From NCBI RefSeq assembly GCF_030816195.1, contig NZ_JAUSXS010000001.1:3929501-3993500 (forward strand): a stretch of 64,000 nt of DNA, read 5' to 3'. This document shows positions 34,903-46,784 of the stretch, piece by piece. Numbering within the stretch: the stretch's first letter is position 1; every line of letters begins with the position of its first letter. The position numbers and the translations under genes are program-made. The notes under the pieces are model-generated. The model was not told the DNA's origin, ran no database searches, and saw only the letters and a list, made by a program, of their open reading frames with translations. This DNA is from Pseudomonas sp. W4I3 (GTDB lineage: Bacteria; Pseudomonadota; Gammaproteobacteria; Pseudomonadales; Pseudomonadaceae).

Positions 34903-35310
34903 TGTGGGAGGGGGCTTGCTCCCGATGGCGGCCTGACAGCCGACCAGGATGTTGGATCAGAGCGCGTACATATCCGTTGCTGCGGTAACGGCGGCTTAGG
35001 GTTCCGCTCTTACAGCGGGTCACTTTGGAAAAGCCCCAAAGTAACCAAAGGGCTCTTGCCCCACCACTCGGCACCTCGCTCACGCTCGGTGTGCCCGTAA
35101 TCCGACATTGATTTGGGGGGCCGCCGCCACGCGCCATCCATGGCGCGGGGCGGCTAAACCGGCATCCCTGCCGGTTTACCCTCCAAATCAATATCGAATT
35201 CCGGCCAGCGTGGTTTAACGGGGCGCCTCAGATCAAAAGCAAGATCAAGAGCGGCTCGCTTCGCATCGTGGTTACCGTAGGCTGCTACAAAGTTGTGTGG
35301 TACCTATGCC
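34903..35310 (-). repeat. Large structured intergenic repeat, copy 2 (inverted)
   Basis: This gene-free stretch between ssuA and sotB is a full copy of the element at 8785-9163 and 39190-39605, in the opposite orientation. A REP (TGTGGGAGGGGGCTTGCTC) starts it at 34903. The central fold has outer arms 35107-35120 and 35179-35192 around two hairpins. It ends with GTGGTTACCGTAGGCTGCTAC and the terminal block AAAGTTGTGTGGTACCTATG near 35288-35307. Some short frames cross it, but they are not conserved as protein between copies. Confidence 0.9.
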
Positions 35311-35349
35311 TGGACTGACTGGCATTAGCACAGGGCCGCCGTCTATTTT

Positions 35350-36534
35350 TCAACTCTGCACCACACCCGTCCCAAACCGCCGAATCGCCAGGCAATACCC
35401 CACCAACGCAAGCGCCGCCAGCAAGCCGCCCGCCGCGCCGATCCAGGCGAAGCCGAAGTGGCTGCCGACCCAGCTGCCCATCAGCGCGCCGCCGCCGATG
35501 CCGATGTTGTAGATGCCGGAAAACATCGCCATCGCCACGTCGGTGGCGTCGGGGGCCAGCACCAGCACCTTGGACTGCATCGCCAGGCCAAAACCCATGA
35601 TCGCCATGCCCCAAAAGATACTCAGGACCACCAGGTAGGATTCGGCGCCGCTCAGCGGCAGCATCAGCGCCAGGCAGGCCGCGAGCAGGAACACGCAGCT
35701 GATCACGAACACGTGCGGATTGAAACGGTGCACCAGGCTGAACAGCAGCGAGCCGATGATGCCGGCGCCGCCGAACACCAGCAAAATCAGGGTGACCGCA
35801 CTGCCGCCCAGGCCGGCGACACCTTCGACGAAGGGTTCGATGTAGCTGTAGGCGGTGAATTGTGCGGTAACGGTCATCGCCGTCAGCACGTAGAGCGCCA
35901 CCAGTGCCGGGCGCTTGAACAGCAACGGCAGGCTGCGCAGGGAGCCGGAGTTCTGGCTCGGCAGCGGCGGCAACGTGCGCGCCAGCCAGAAGACCAGTGC
36001 CGCCGCGAACGCGGCGATCACCAGGAACGTGGTGCGCCAGCCCATGGCCTCGCCGAGCAGGCGACCCAGGGGGATGCCCAGCACCATCGCCAGGGACGTG
36101 CCGGTGGCGAGCAGACCGAGGGCCTGCACCTGCTTGCCCGCCGGTGCCAGGCGCACCGCCAGCGACGCGGTGATCGACCAGAACAAGGCGTGGGCCAGGG
36201 CAATGCCGACGCGGCTGACCATCAGCAGGCCGAAGCTGGTGGCCACGCTGGACAGGATATGACTGGCGATAAACAGCCCGAACAGCACGATCAGCAATTT
36301 GCGCCGTTCGACGTTACGCGTGAGCAGCATCACCGGCAGCGACGTCAGCGACACGATCCACGCATAGATGGTCAGCATCAGGCCGACGCTGGCCACAGGC
36401 ATGTCAAAGCTGGCGCCGATGGCGCTGAGCAGGCCGACCGGCACGAATTCGGTGGTATTGAACACAAACGCGGCCAGCGCCAGGGCGATGACCGGTTGCC
36501 AATTGGCTTGAGGGGTTGCGGCTGAAAGGCTCAT
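35350..36534 (-). CDS. sotB: SotB-like sugar efflux MFS transporter
   Basis: About 394 residues from the ATG at 36534 (a TTG at 36564 is also in frame), with about 12 hydrophobic segments. The N-terminal [33 protein letters not shown] and [20 protein letters not shown] segments match the Escherichia coli SotB sugar exporter family. Members are proton-driven exporters of sugars such as arabinose or IPTG in the inner membrane. The gene stands alone on this strand between a large repeat and the frameshifted symporter gene. Exact substrate unknown. Confidence 0.9.
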   Translation of the reverse strand: MSLSAATPQANWQPVIALALAAFVFNTTEFVPVGLLSAIGASFDMPVASVGLMLTIYAWIVSLTSLPVMLLTRNVERRKLLIVLFGLFIASHILSSVATSFGLLMVSRVGIALAHALFWSITASLAVRLAPAGKQVQALGLLATGTSLAMVLGIPLGRLLGEAMGWRTTFLVIAAFAAALVFWLARTLPPLPSQNSGSLRSLPLLFKRPALVALYVLTAMTVTAQFTAYSYIEPFVEGVAGLGGSAVTLILLVFGGAGIIGSLLFSLVHRFNPHVFVISCVFLLAACLALMLPLSGAESYLVVLSIFWGMAIMGFGLAMQSKVLVLAPDATDVAMAMFSGIYNIGIGGGALMGSWVGSHFGFAWIGAAGGLLAALALVGYCLAIRRFGTGVVQS

Positions 36535-36737
36535 TGACGGGCGAGGTACTCTGACGGTGATCAAACGGCCGCGCCGAACAGGCGGGGCCGTTGAACATTC
36601 TATAGGTTTCTCGCGCGGCTGTTGGCGCCGATCCCGTCCAGTTATCGCCGAGCCGCTGCGTGCATTTGTCGCAGGGGCAGTTACGTCAATCGGCGCAGCG
36701 TTAACGTGAGGCTATTTGCCCGTCGATAAAAACTGAC

Positions 36738-37737
36738 TCACGGATCCACCTGCGTCATCAACTCAGGAATGCTTTCCGGCCGTTTCGCATAGCGCTGGGC
36801 CAATGCCGCACACACCATCAACTGGATCTGATGGAACAGCATCAGCGGCAGGATCAGCACGCCCATGGTCGCCCCGGCGAACAGTACCTGGGCCATGGGC
36901 ACGCCGGTGGCCAGGCTTTTCTTCGAACCGCAGAACAGGATGGTGATGCGGTCTTCCTGGTGTGAAGCCGAACGCTTTGCCCAGCAGCGCGGACGCCACC
37001 AGCACCAGCGCCAGCAACACGCAGCACGCCACTACCAGCCCACCCAGCTCCCACAGCGGAATCTGGTGCCAGATGCCTTCGTTGACCGCTTCGCTGAAGG
37101 CGCCGTAGACCACCAGCAGGATCGAGCCTTGGTCGACGAACTTGAGCCAGGCTTTATTGCGCCCGACCCAGTCGCCGATCCAGCGCCGGGCGATCTGGCC
37201 GGCGACGAAGGGCAGCAGCAGCTGCACGCTGATTTTCAGGATCGCGTCGACCGTGGAGCCGCCATCGCCGTGCACATTGAGCAGCAGGGTCACCAGCAAC
37301 GGCGTCAGGAAGATACCGAACAGGCTGGAGGCCGCTGCGCTGCAGATCGCCGCCGGGATGTTGCCGCGCGCCAGCGAAGTGAAGGCAATCGCCGATTGCA
37401 CGGTGGCCGGCAGCGCGCAGAGGTAGAGCATGCCCATGTACAGGTCGTTGCCGATCAACGGTGACAGCAAGGGCTTGAGCGCCAGGCCCAGCAGCGGGAA
37501 CAGCACGAACGTCAGGCTGAACACCAGCAAATGCAGGCGCCAGTGCCCAGCGCCGGCGACGATGGCGTCGCGCGACAGCTTGGCGCCGTGCAGGAAAAAC
37601 AGCAGCGCAATGGCCAGGTTAGTGACCCAGCCGAACGCCACGGCAGTCTGGCCGCTGGCGGGCAGCAGCGAGGCGAGAATGACCGTAGCGATCAGGGTCA
37701 GGGTGAAATTGTCGGGCAGGAAACGAGGACGGGTCAT
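36738..37737 (-). pseudogene. Bile acid:sodium symporter-family protein, C-terminal frameshift
   Basis: The frame from the ATG at 37737 encodes a multi-helix membrane protein of the SBF-like/YfeH class (LLPASGQTAVAFGWVTNLAIA, LLFFLHGAKLSR, LCALPATVQSAIAFTSLARG). Near 36960, after KAFGF, it switches to a charged nonsense tail ending at 36763. In the next frame the missing family C-terminus is intact: DRITILFCGSKKSLATGVPM, then VLFAGATMGVLILPLMLFHQ, ending at a stop at 36738. A one-base insertion near TTCACACCAGGAAGACC explains this. The protein would be about 332 residues if whole. It is divergent from the AraC regulator at 37823. Real mutation and sequencing error are both possible. Confidence 0.85.
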
Positions 37738-37822
37738 AAGCAAATCTTCCAGGGGTTGCCAAGAGCGTACTGGCGACTCTAACGTAACCCTCTTTTACCG
37801 ACTAACGCCAATGAGCCAGTAA

Positions 37823-38611
37823 ATGCCGCCCAAAGGACATGACAAAACCGTGCGACGCACTGTGCCCGGGCTGTCCAGCCTGCCACGGCCGGTGTACGGG
37901 CGCACCGAATCGTTGCCGAATCGGGCGCTGACGCGGCGGCATAGCCATCCTTGGGTGCAGTTGTCCTATGCGATTTCCGGAGTGCTGGAGATCCAGACCA
38001 GCGCCGGGCGCTTCGTTGCGCCGCCCCAGCGTGCAGTGTGGATTCCGGCGGGCATGCCCCATCGCGTGTACAGCTCGCCCCACACCGAGATGCGCAGCCT
38101 TTACCTCGATTGCCGCGTCACCGCGTGGGCGGCCGAGCGTTGTCAGGTGCTGGCGGTGAGCAGTTTGCTGCGCGAGTTGATCCGCAGCTTCAGTGAACTG
38201 CCGGTGGAATATGCCGAGGACGGCCCGGACGGCCGCCTGGCCCAAGTGGTGCTGGACCAACTCGCCGCAGCGCCTCAAGTGGATTTGATGTTGCCCTTGC
38301 CCCATGACCCGCGCCTGCGCCAGATTTACCGCAGCCTGAGCCTGCACCCGGAGCAGCAGACCACCTTGGGTCAATGGAGCGGTAAGCTGGGGGTGAGTGA
38401 AAAAACCCTCAGCCGTCTGTTTCTCCGTGACACGGGGCTGACGTTTCGCGCGTGGCGCCAACGCCTGCGACTGCTCAGCGCCCTGCCCGCCCTGGAGCAA
38501 GGCGAACGGGTGACGGATGTGGCGTTGGGCTGTGGTTATGAATCGACTTCGGCGTTTATCAATGCGTTTCGCCAGCAGTTCGACGCCACGCCCGGTGAAT
38601 TTTTCCGCTGA
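37823..38611 (+). CDS. AraC-family regulator with cupin sensor domain
   Basis: 262 residues. The N-terminal cupin (about 30-110) has the HSHPW and PHRVY metal-ligand-like histidines. The C-terminal AraC helix-turn-helix pair (about 165-262) includes LGVSEKTLSRLF and VALGCGYESTSAFINAFRQQF. This layout is that of NimR-like repressors of adjacent exporters. It is divergent from the symporter-family gene (start 37737) with an 85-bp gap, so it probably controls that gene. If the symporter gene is truly broken, the regulator may be a leftover. No operator was identified. Confidence 0.9.
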   Translation: MPPKGHDKTVRRTVPGLSSLPRPVYGRTESLPNRALTRRHSHPWVQLSYAISGVLEIQTSAGRFVAPPQRAVWIPAGMPHRVYSSPHTEMRSLYLDCRVTAWAAERCQVLAVSSLLRELIRSFSELPVEYAEDGPDGRLAQVVLDQLAAAPQVDLMLPLPHDPRLRQIYRSLSLHPEQQTTLGQWSGKLGVSEKTLSRLFLRDTGLTFRAWRQRLRLLSALPALEQGERVTDVALGCGYESTSAFINAFRQQFDATPGEFFR

Positions 38612-38719
38612 TTTTGCTCGGGCAACCGTGCGTACGGTTCAAATAATCCCCAAACACGCGCTCGGCTGGTATTGTGCCGCGCTTTGAAAGACCGCTACCG
38701 ACTTGCGAGGAAATGGACG

Positions 38720-39151
38720 TTGGACACTGACGAAAAAATGACCGGGGACCTGTTCGAGGTTGATAAACGCCTGTCACTCAAGCCCGTGGTGGACTTCAAC
38801 GCCTACCTGCGCAGCGCCTTTGGGGACGGCCCGTGCACCTGCATTCGTTGCAGCGCCGGCGGTGGCGATGAAACCGGCTATGCGTTCCAGCACACATTTA
38901 ATTTCGACGGCAAGCCCACGCACCGCCGCTTTGCCTCCACGGCCGGCAGTGATGTGCTGATGGCGCTGAAGAAAGCCTGGTTGTCCTACACCAAAGCGGA
39001 GTTGCCGCTTAGCGGTGTGTTGGCGCTGGATACGCTGAAGGAGTTTGTCGAGCCGCAGTTGCACAAGCGCGTGGCGCCACTGCTATTGGCCAGCGGGTTG
39101 GTGAAGGATGTCGATGACCAATTGCACCTTCAGCCACAAGCATTGACTTGA
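38720..39151 (+). CDS. Hypothetical protein
   Basis: About 143 residues from a TTG at 38720 preceded by GAGGAAATG; the frame is open to 38672 and an ATG occurs at 38738. I do not recognise a family. The central part has a CTCIRCSAGG segment (two close Cys pairs), then a DGKPTHRRFASTAGSDVLMA stretch and an amphipathic helical C-terminus with LLLASGLVKDVDDQ. There is no signal peptide or membrane segment, so it is probably cytoplasmic. It stands alone between the AraC gene and a large repeat block. Codon usage looks like its neighbours. Confidence 0.7.
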   Translation: MDTDEKMTGDLFEVDKRLSLKPVVDFNAYLRSAFGDGPCTCIRCSAGGGDETGYAFQHTFNFDGKPTHRRFASTAGSDVLMALKKAWLSYTKAELPLSGVLALDTLKEFVEPQLHKRVAPLLLASGLVKDVDDQLHLQPQALT

Positions 39152-39161
39152 ACGCACTTCA

Positions 39162-39605
39162 AATGTGGGAGGGGGCTTGCCCCCGATGGCCATAGGTATC
39201 TACACAACGTTGTAGCAGCCTGCGGTAACCACAATGCGAAGCGAGCCGCTCTTGATCTTGCTCTTGATCTTAGGCGCCCCGTTAAACCACGCTGGCCGGA
39301 ATTCGACAGTGATTTGGGGGGTAAACCGGCAGGGATGCCGGTTTAGCCGCCCCGCGCCATGGATGGCGCGTGGCGGCGGCCCCCCCAAATCGGTGGCGGA
39401 TTACGGGCACACCGAGCGTGAGCGAGGTGCCGAGTGGTGGGGCAAGAGCCCTTTGGGTTACTTTTGGGGCTCTTTTCCAAAAGTGACCCGCCGTAAGGGC
39501 GGAACCCTAAGCCGCCGTTACCGCAGCAACGGATATGTACGCGCTCTGATCCAACATCCTGGTCGGCTGTCAGGCCGCCATCGGGAGCAAGCCCCCTCCC
39601 ACATT
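39162..39605 (+). repeat. Large structured intergenic repeat, copy 3, with REPs at both ends
   Basis: This lies in a 650-bp gene-free gap. A REP at 39162-39190 (TGTGGGAGGGGGCTTGCC) is followed by the terminal block ATAGGTATCTACACAAC and then the element from GCGGTAACCACAATGCG to a second REP ending at 39605. The outer stem is 39311-39321 with 39381-39391, enclosing hairpins at 39322-39345 and 39346-39380. Same orientation as copy 1, opposite to copy 2. Confidence 0.9.
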
Positions 39606-39689
39606 TGGATCGCGCGGCATCAGTCAGATAGCTATAGGCCGCCAGGTCGCCACGGGAGCAAGCTCCTCGCCACAGGTTCAGGGCCATGC

Positions 39690-39783
39690 CAAAGTTGTGT
39701 AGATACCTATGCCCCGATGGCGGTGAGCCAGCTAAGCATTGGTTGGCTGACACACCGCTATCGGGGGCAAGCCCCTCCCACAT
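39690..39783. repeat. Composite repeat: element end block plus REP pair
   Basis: AAAGTTGTGTAGATACCTAT, the same end block seen at 35288-35307 and 39191-39212, is fused to an inverted pair of REP half-sites (CCCGATGGCGG and CGCTATCGGGGGC, then AAGCCCCTCCCACA). The interval 39606-39689 holds a further weak REP-like palindrome (CGGGAGCAAGCTCC) and no gene. Confidence 0.75.
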
Positions 39784-39801
39784 TGGTTTTGTATTAGCAG
39801 A

Positions 39802-41046
39802 TTAAAAACCGGGAACGCCTTGCATGCGGACCTCGGGAGACAGTTCTTCCAGCGGCTCGGTCAACGGCCGGTCGCTGCTACCTGGCAGCAGAATCACCTT
39901 GCGGCACTCTTCCTCGCACTTGTCGAACAGCTCATACCCGCGCGCTGCCTGTTCCAGCGATAGTCGGTGGGTGACGATTGCCTCAGGGTTCAGATGGCCC
40001 ACCTCGATGCGCTCCAGCAGCTCCGGCAGGTAGCGCTGCACATGGGTCTGGCCCATTTTGAAGGTCAGGCCCTTGTCGAATGCGTCGCCAAACATGAAGC
40101 CATGGATAAAACCGGCATAGACCCCGGCCACGCTGACCACGCCGCCACGGCGCACGGCAGCGATGCACTGACGCAGAGCCTTGCCGCTGCTGCCTTCGAT
40201 CTTCAAGGTGGTGAGGATGGTTTCGGTGGTGCTGCCTTTGGCCTCGAAACCCACCGCATCCACTACGCCATCGACACCGCGCATGCCGGCGGTCTGGCGG
40301 ATGATGGTGTCGGCGGGGTCGTCGTCCTGTTCAAAGTTGATCGGGATCACGCCGTACATCTTTTGCGCGTAGGCCAAGCGGTAAGGGTGATCGTCGACCA
40401 TAAAGATCTGTTCGGCGCCGAGCATCTGCGCGCATGCCGCGCTGAGCAAGCCCACGGGGCCGGCACCGTAGATCGCTACGCTGGAGCCTTTGCCGATACC
40501 GGCATTGGTCACCGCCTGCCAGGCCGTGGGCAGGATGTCGGAGAGGAACAGTACCTTTTCATCCGCCAGCATACCGGGCACCTTGAACGGCCCGGCGTTG
40601 GCCTTGGGCACACGCACCAGCTCGGCTTGGCCGCCAGGAATGCCGCCATACAGGCGACTGTAGCCAAATAACGCGGCGCCCGGTGGGATCGCCTTTTTAT
40701 TCAAGATCGCACCGCGCCCGTCGTTGGTGGTTTCGCAGGCGGCGTACTGTTGTAACTGGCAGAAGAAACAGTCGCCACAGGCAATCACGAACGGAATCAC
40801 CACGCGGTCGCCGCGCTGCACTGCCGTCACTGCCGGGCCGGTTTCTTCAACGACGCCCATGAACTCGTGCCCGAAGATATCGCCATGCTCCACCGTCGGA
40901 ATTTTGCCTCGATACAGGTGCAGGTCCGAACCGCAGATCGCGGTGGCGGTGACGCGCAAAATGATGTCGTCGGGCTGCTCGATAATCGGGTCAGGGACCG
41001 TATCGACCTGCACTTTGTGGGCGCCTTGGTAAGTCATCGCGCGCAT
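39802..41046 (-). CDS. Zinc-dependent alcohol dehydrogenase (MDR family)
   Basis: About 414 residues from the ATG at 41046. It has catalytic-zinc motifs CGSDLH and GHEFMG, a four-Cys structural zinc loop ([16 protein letters not shown]) and the nucleotide-binding [10 protein letters not shown]. The long form with an insertion after the cofactor domain ([14 protein letters not shown]) resembles glutathione-independent formaldehyde dehydrogenase-like and threonine dehydrogenase-like enzymes of Pseudomonas. It should oxidise an alcohol or aldehyde with NAD(P) in the cytoplasm; the substrate is unknown. It stands alone, about 110 bp downstream of the methyltransferase stop on the same strand. Confidence 0.9.
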   Translation of the reverse strand: MRAMTYQGAHKVQVDTVPDPIIEQPDDIILRVTATAICGSDLHLYRGKIPTVEHGDIFGHEFMGVVEETGPAVTAVQRGDRVVIPFVIACGDCFFCQLQQYAACETTNDGRGAILNKKAIPPGAALFGYSRLYGGIPGGQAELVRVPKANAGPFKVPGMLADEKVLFLSDILPTAWQAVTNAGIGKGSSVAIYGAGPVGLLSAACAQMLGAEQIFMVDDHPYRLAYAQKMYGVIPINFEQDDDPADTIIRQTAGMRGVDGVVDAVGFEAKGSTTETILTTLKIEGSSGKALRQCIAAVRRGGVVSVAGVYAGFIHGFMFGDAFDKGLTFKMGQTHVQRYLPELLERIEVGHLNPEAIVTHRLSLEQAARGYELFDKCEEECRKVILLPGSSDRPLTEPLEELSPEVRMQGVPGF

Positions 41047-41154
41047 GCTCTGCACTCCTGTGGTTGGGGCTTACTACTTAAGGGCGCGCGCAGTACCGGG
41101 GCGTTCCCCCGAACTGCGGCGCAACTGATAAATGGTCGCCTTGAGCCTGAGCGT

Positions 41155-42099
41155 TCAGCGCAGACGCGTGACGGTGAGCGCCACTACGGCGATCCGCTCG
41201 ACGCGTTCATAACCCGGTTTATCGAGTTCTTCGCCGAAGACGTCGGGGTCCAGTTCACGGTAAGTCCAGCCATAGGCGTCGCTGGTCAGCAATGGCTTGA
41301 CCGCCTCCAGAAACGGGTCGCCGCCCGCCACCATGGCCACGCCGGTATACAACACCAGGCTACCGCCAACGGCGAGGCGCCCGAGGGATTCGCTGACGAT
41401 GCGCACCGACAACTGCTCGCCCAGCGCGCCACCGCCATGACGATAGGCACGCTGGCGGTCGTCATTCATGTAGGGTGGATTGGCGACGATCAGGTCGAAC
41501 TCGCCCTCGACGCTGGCCAGCACATCGCTTTGGTACACGCTGACGTTCGCCAGCCCAGCCAGCTCGGCATTCACCGCGGTCAGGCGCAAGGCACGGGGGT
41601 TGATGTCCACCGCCAGCACCTGCGCGTCCTGCCGCGCATGGGCGATGACCAGCGCGCCCACGCCCGCCCCGCAACCGATGTCCACTGCGCGTTTGAGCGG
41701 TTCGAAACGCTGCTGCAGATGGGCTTGGATAACCTGGGCAAATCGATAGCTGTCGGGGCCGAAAAACACCGCGTCCGCCTCAACGGTGGGATAAGGCGAA
41801 TGGGCAAACAACAGGTCATCCAGGCTCGACCAGCGCACGCTGCTGCGCCACAGCGCATCTTGTTTTTCGATCACCTCGGCCTGCTGCAGCTCGTCACGAA
41901 ACGCCTCGGGCAACAGCTCGGTGTCGAACGGCATCGACCAGCCGAACACATCGCGCAGGTTCATCGCCAGGGGTGTGCCCAGGCGCCGGAATACGCGCTC
42001 GTGGGTCAACGGCGTAGGCGTGATAAACCGGTAGCCGCTCTCCTTCAGGCCTCGGCCGAGGTTCAACAGAGCACGATCAGCCAGTTGTTGTGCAGACAT
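41155..42099 (-). CDS. Class I SAM-dependent methyltransferase (NPPY type)
   Basis: About 314 residues from the ATG at 42099. The SAM-binding motif VDIGCGAGVGALVI and the catalytic NPPYMND motif place it with the N5-glutamine/N6-adenine methyltransferase class. An N-terminal segment of about 130 residues (RFITPTPLTHERVFRRLG, PFDTELLPEAF) is not typical of PrmB or PrmC and may recognise the substrate. It starts 11 bp after the stop of the iron redox enzyme gene, so the two are probably co-transcribed. The modified molecule is unknown; a small molecule, protein or nucleic acid are all possible. Confidence 0.85.
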   Translation of the reverse strand: MSAQQLADRALLNLGRGLKESGYRFITPTPLTHERVFRRLGTPLAMNLRDVFGWSMPFDTELLPEAFRDELQQAEVIEKQDALWRSSVRWSSLDDLLFAHSPYPTVEADAVFFGPDSYRFAQVIQAHLQQRFEPLKRAVDIGCGAGVGALVIAHARQDAQVLAVDINPRALRLTAVNAELAGLANVSVYQSDVLASVEGEFDLIVANPPYMNDDRQRAYRHGGGALGEQLSVRIVSESLGRLAVGGSLVLYTGVAMVAGGDPFLEAVKPLLTSDAYGWTYRELDPDVFGEELDKPGYERVERIAVVALTVTRLR

Positions 42100-42110
42100 G
42101 GACGACTTCC

Positions 42111-43490
42111 TTAGCGCAGGCGCGCGCGCAGTTGGATAAAACGGCGAGTAGCGTACAACCCTGCCGGGCAGCAGTGTCGCCGCGCCGACATCCACGGGAT
42201 CAGCGTGCCCAGCTGCTGCTCATCGGGCAGGTTCCACAGTGAATCGGCCAGCGCCTGGGTGTCTGGGTCAGCCGGACGGTGCTGCTCACGGGAAAAACGG
42301 CTGCCGCGTCCCGGACGCACCGGCGGCACGCGCTGGGTGCCGATCCAGTCACCGGCGATCCAGTCGTGCAGCACCTGTTTTTCATAACCGCTGAACACGC
42401 CAAACATCGCGGCGCCCGCGCCCTCAATCAGCTGCCAGAAGCGGCTTTCAGCAGGGTCCTGGTTGCGTTTGATCCAGCCCTTGTCCTCCATGGCCTTGAG
42501 GAAATCGGCGATTTGCCCGGGCTTGGCCAGCCATTGGTTGACGGTCTTGCCTTCGAAGCGGCAATAGTCCGAGTGCATGTGCTGGCCAAAGGTGCGCTTG
42601 CGTTCGAGCATGGCCACCACTTCTTCCTGCAGATCGAACTGTTCGATCACCGCAGTGGTGCCGCGGCCAAGGTCGTTGAGGCGATAGCCTGCGGCGACGC
42701 GACGATAGAACGCTTCCCTGCCCTCGCCCAGCGGCAGCAGGTTCAACACCGATTGCGCGGCTTTGGCGGCGTGGCCGCTGCTGGGGTTGTCGATGGTCAC
42801 ATGGAGGGTGAAGTAATAGGGGTCGATACCCAGCTCGCTCAGTTCGTAAGCGGTGATCAACAGGTGAAGCGGCAACTGCTCGTAGCCAAGGTTGTAGCCG
42901 ATGATCTCCGGCAGAAATTCATCGGCGCACAGGCCCAGGGCCAGTTGCAGCGCGCCCTGCAGATAGTGCTCATCCTCAAGCCCGGCCTCGCTGTCGGCGT
43001 CGTGCTCGCTGAGCAGCTTGCGATAGATCACCACGTGGTTCTGTGCGGCTTCGCCATCGCCCAGTTCTTCGAGGTAGGTGGTGAGCAGGCCGTCGAAACG
43101 CTGGTCCTGCCAATAGTGCAGCAGGCCATAGAGCCACGCGCCGTCCACCTGTTTGGTCGGCGCGACGCGTTGCAGCACATACAAGGCGTGCGCCTTGTTC
43201 TGAAAGTAGCGACGGGGTCGGCCTTGCTGACGTTGCTCCAAGTACTCGGCATAGGCCTGGGCCACGGCGGCGCAACGCTGTTCCACCCAGGCCGGCAGCT
43301 GTTCGGGCGCATCGGGCAGGTCGCTGGCGCTCGTTTCTACCTGGGCCAATTGGTCCTGCAAGTATTCCCGCGCCAGCTCCATGGCATCCGGGGATTCTCC
43401 ATACAACTGTTGATAAACCCGTTGATGGCGACCCTGGGCCGCGTCGGTGACAGAGGCCGGTTGGCCCGACAGCGCTGTGAGGAGTGTCAT
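42111..43490 (-). CDS. Iron-containing redox enzyme, heme-oxygenase-like fold
   Basis: About 459 residues from the ATG at 43490 (GGAAAC upstream). The central region has ligand-like residues of heme-oxygenase-like diiron/iron enzymes: EIIGYNLGYEQ, then YYFTLHVTIDNPSSGHAAKA, giving Glu, His, Asp and His on successive helices. The N-terminal 150 residues are helical and less conserved in appearance. No membrane segment. Enzymes of this superfamily carry out N-oxygenation, C-C cleavage or desaturation using O2. It lies 11 bp upstream of a methyltransferase gene, suggesting a two-step modification. Substrate not known. Confidence 0.82.
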   Translation of the reverse strand: MTLLTALSGQPASVTDAAQGRHQRVYQQLYGESPDAMELAREYLQDQLAQVETSASDLPDAPEQLPAWVEQRCAAVAQAYAEYLEQRQQGRPRRYFQNKAHALYVLQRVAPTKQVDGAWLYGLLHYWQDQRFDGLLTTYLEELGDGEAAQNHVVIYRKLLSEHDADSEAGLEDEHYLQGALQLALGLCADEFLPEIIGYNLGYEQLPLHLLITAYELSELGIDPYYFTLHVTIDNPSSGHAAKAAQSVLNLLPLGEGREAFYRRVAAGYRLNDLGRGTTAVIEQFDLQEEVVAMLERKRTFGQHMHSDYCRFEGKTVNQWLAKPGQIADFLKAMEDKGWIKRNQDPAESRFWQLIEGAGAAMFGVFSGYEKQVLHDWIAGDWIGTQRVPPVRPGRGSRFSREQHRPADPDTQALADSLWNLPDEQQLGTLIPWMSARRHCCPAGLYATRRFIQLRARLR

Positions 43491-43669
43491 GGTGGCAGTT
43501 TCCGCAAAGTCCGTTACAACGGACCACCCCGCAAGGCGGCCCCGCAAAAGCGCTTTGAACCACGCGCTTATAGAATGCAGAGCCTAGGAGGGTGCGAAAA
43601 ATTCAAATGAGGTTGGGAAAGGAGGGATAAGCGGTCGCTCGGCAAGCTGGGCTCGTGAAGCAGATCCAA

Positions 43670-43759
43670 ATGTGGGAGGGGGCTTGCTCCCGATAGCGGT
43701 GGATCAGTGAATACATTTTTCACTGACAAACCGCTATCGGGAGCAAGCCCCCTCCCACA
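43670..43759. repeat. Paired REP palindromes (REPIN)
   Basis: TGTGGGAGGGGGCTTGCTC then CGATAGCGG, followed about 35 bp later by the inverted copy (CCGCTATCGGGAGCAAGC, CCCTCCCACA). It lies between the ABC-transporter operon end and the upstream end of the iron enzyme gene. The remainder of the gap (43491-43669) shows nothing else. Confidence 0.9.
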
Positions 43760-43786
43760 CTGGGACTCAGCGCATTGCGCAGCCCT

Positions 43787-45529
<1,743 letters not shown>

Positions 45530-45576
45530 AGAGACCTCCTGGTTAATTTCGAACAGGACTATCAAATACCTCCCCC

Positions 45577-45676
45577 TGTAGGAGCGAGCTTGCTGCGAAA
45601 AACTCACAGACCCCGCGCACTACCAGGAGCAACGCGTTATCGTTGACGATTTTCGCGAGCAAGCTCGCGCCTACAC
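45577..45676. repeat. REP-like inverted repeat of a second family inside the operon
   Basis: TGTAGGAGCGAGCTTGCTG pairs with GCGAGCAAGCTCGCGCCTAC about 55 bp later. This is a different sequence family from the GGGGGCTTGC REPs in the rest of the window. It sits between glpU-like and glpV-like genes, where a stable hairpin could change relative expression or protect upstream mRNA. Confidence 0.85.
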
Positions 45677-45689
45677 GAAGGAGTCGGTG

Positions 45690-45962
45690 CTAGCCCCAGC
45701 GCATCACACTCAACAGCCACACCAGGGACAGCGCGGTCGCTACCCAGATGCTCCAGCCGGTGGCGCCGATTACCAGCAAATGCAGGTAGGCGCTGCCGAG
45801 AAGACCGATAAACAAACGATCACCACGGGTGGTGCTGATCGGCAGAAAACCCCGCCGAGGGATACTCGGCGAGCGCAACTCCCAGGTGGTCATGCCCGCC
45901 AGAATCAGCGCGATGCCGCCAAAGAACAGTGCAGTCGGGGTGGTCCAGGCCATCCATTCCAT
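45690..45962 (-). CDS. glpU: DUF2160 small membrane protein, GlpU-like
   Basis: 90 residues with three hydrophobic segments (TALFFGGIALILAGMTTW, GLLGSAYLHLLVIGATG, SIWVATALSLVWLLSVM). This fits DUF2160, the small membrane component of GlpSTPQUV-type transporters. It lies 11 bp after the second permease gene. Its role in transport is undefined; assisting the permeases is an inference. Confidence 0.88.
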   Translation of the reverse strand: MEWMAWTTPTALFFGGIALILAGMTTWELRSPSIPRRGFLPISTTRGDRLFIGLLGSAYLHLLVIGATGWSIWVATALSLVWLLSVMRWG

Positions 45963-45973
45963 CGTCGATTCCT

Positions 45974-46774
<801 letters not shown>

Positions 46775-46784
46775 GTTGGCGGCC

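Noticed and set aside
34766..35191. Short frames crossing the large intergenic repeats
   Set aside because: They are not kept as protein between the three copies, while the base-paired structure is kept. The repeat explains them better.
35458..36525. A 355-codon plus-strand frame opposite sotB
   Set aside because: Very rich in Gln, His and Arg, typical of antisense of a membrane-protein gene. SotB is clear on the minus strand.
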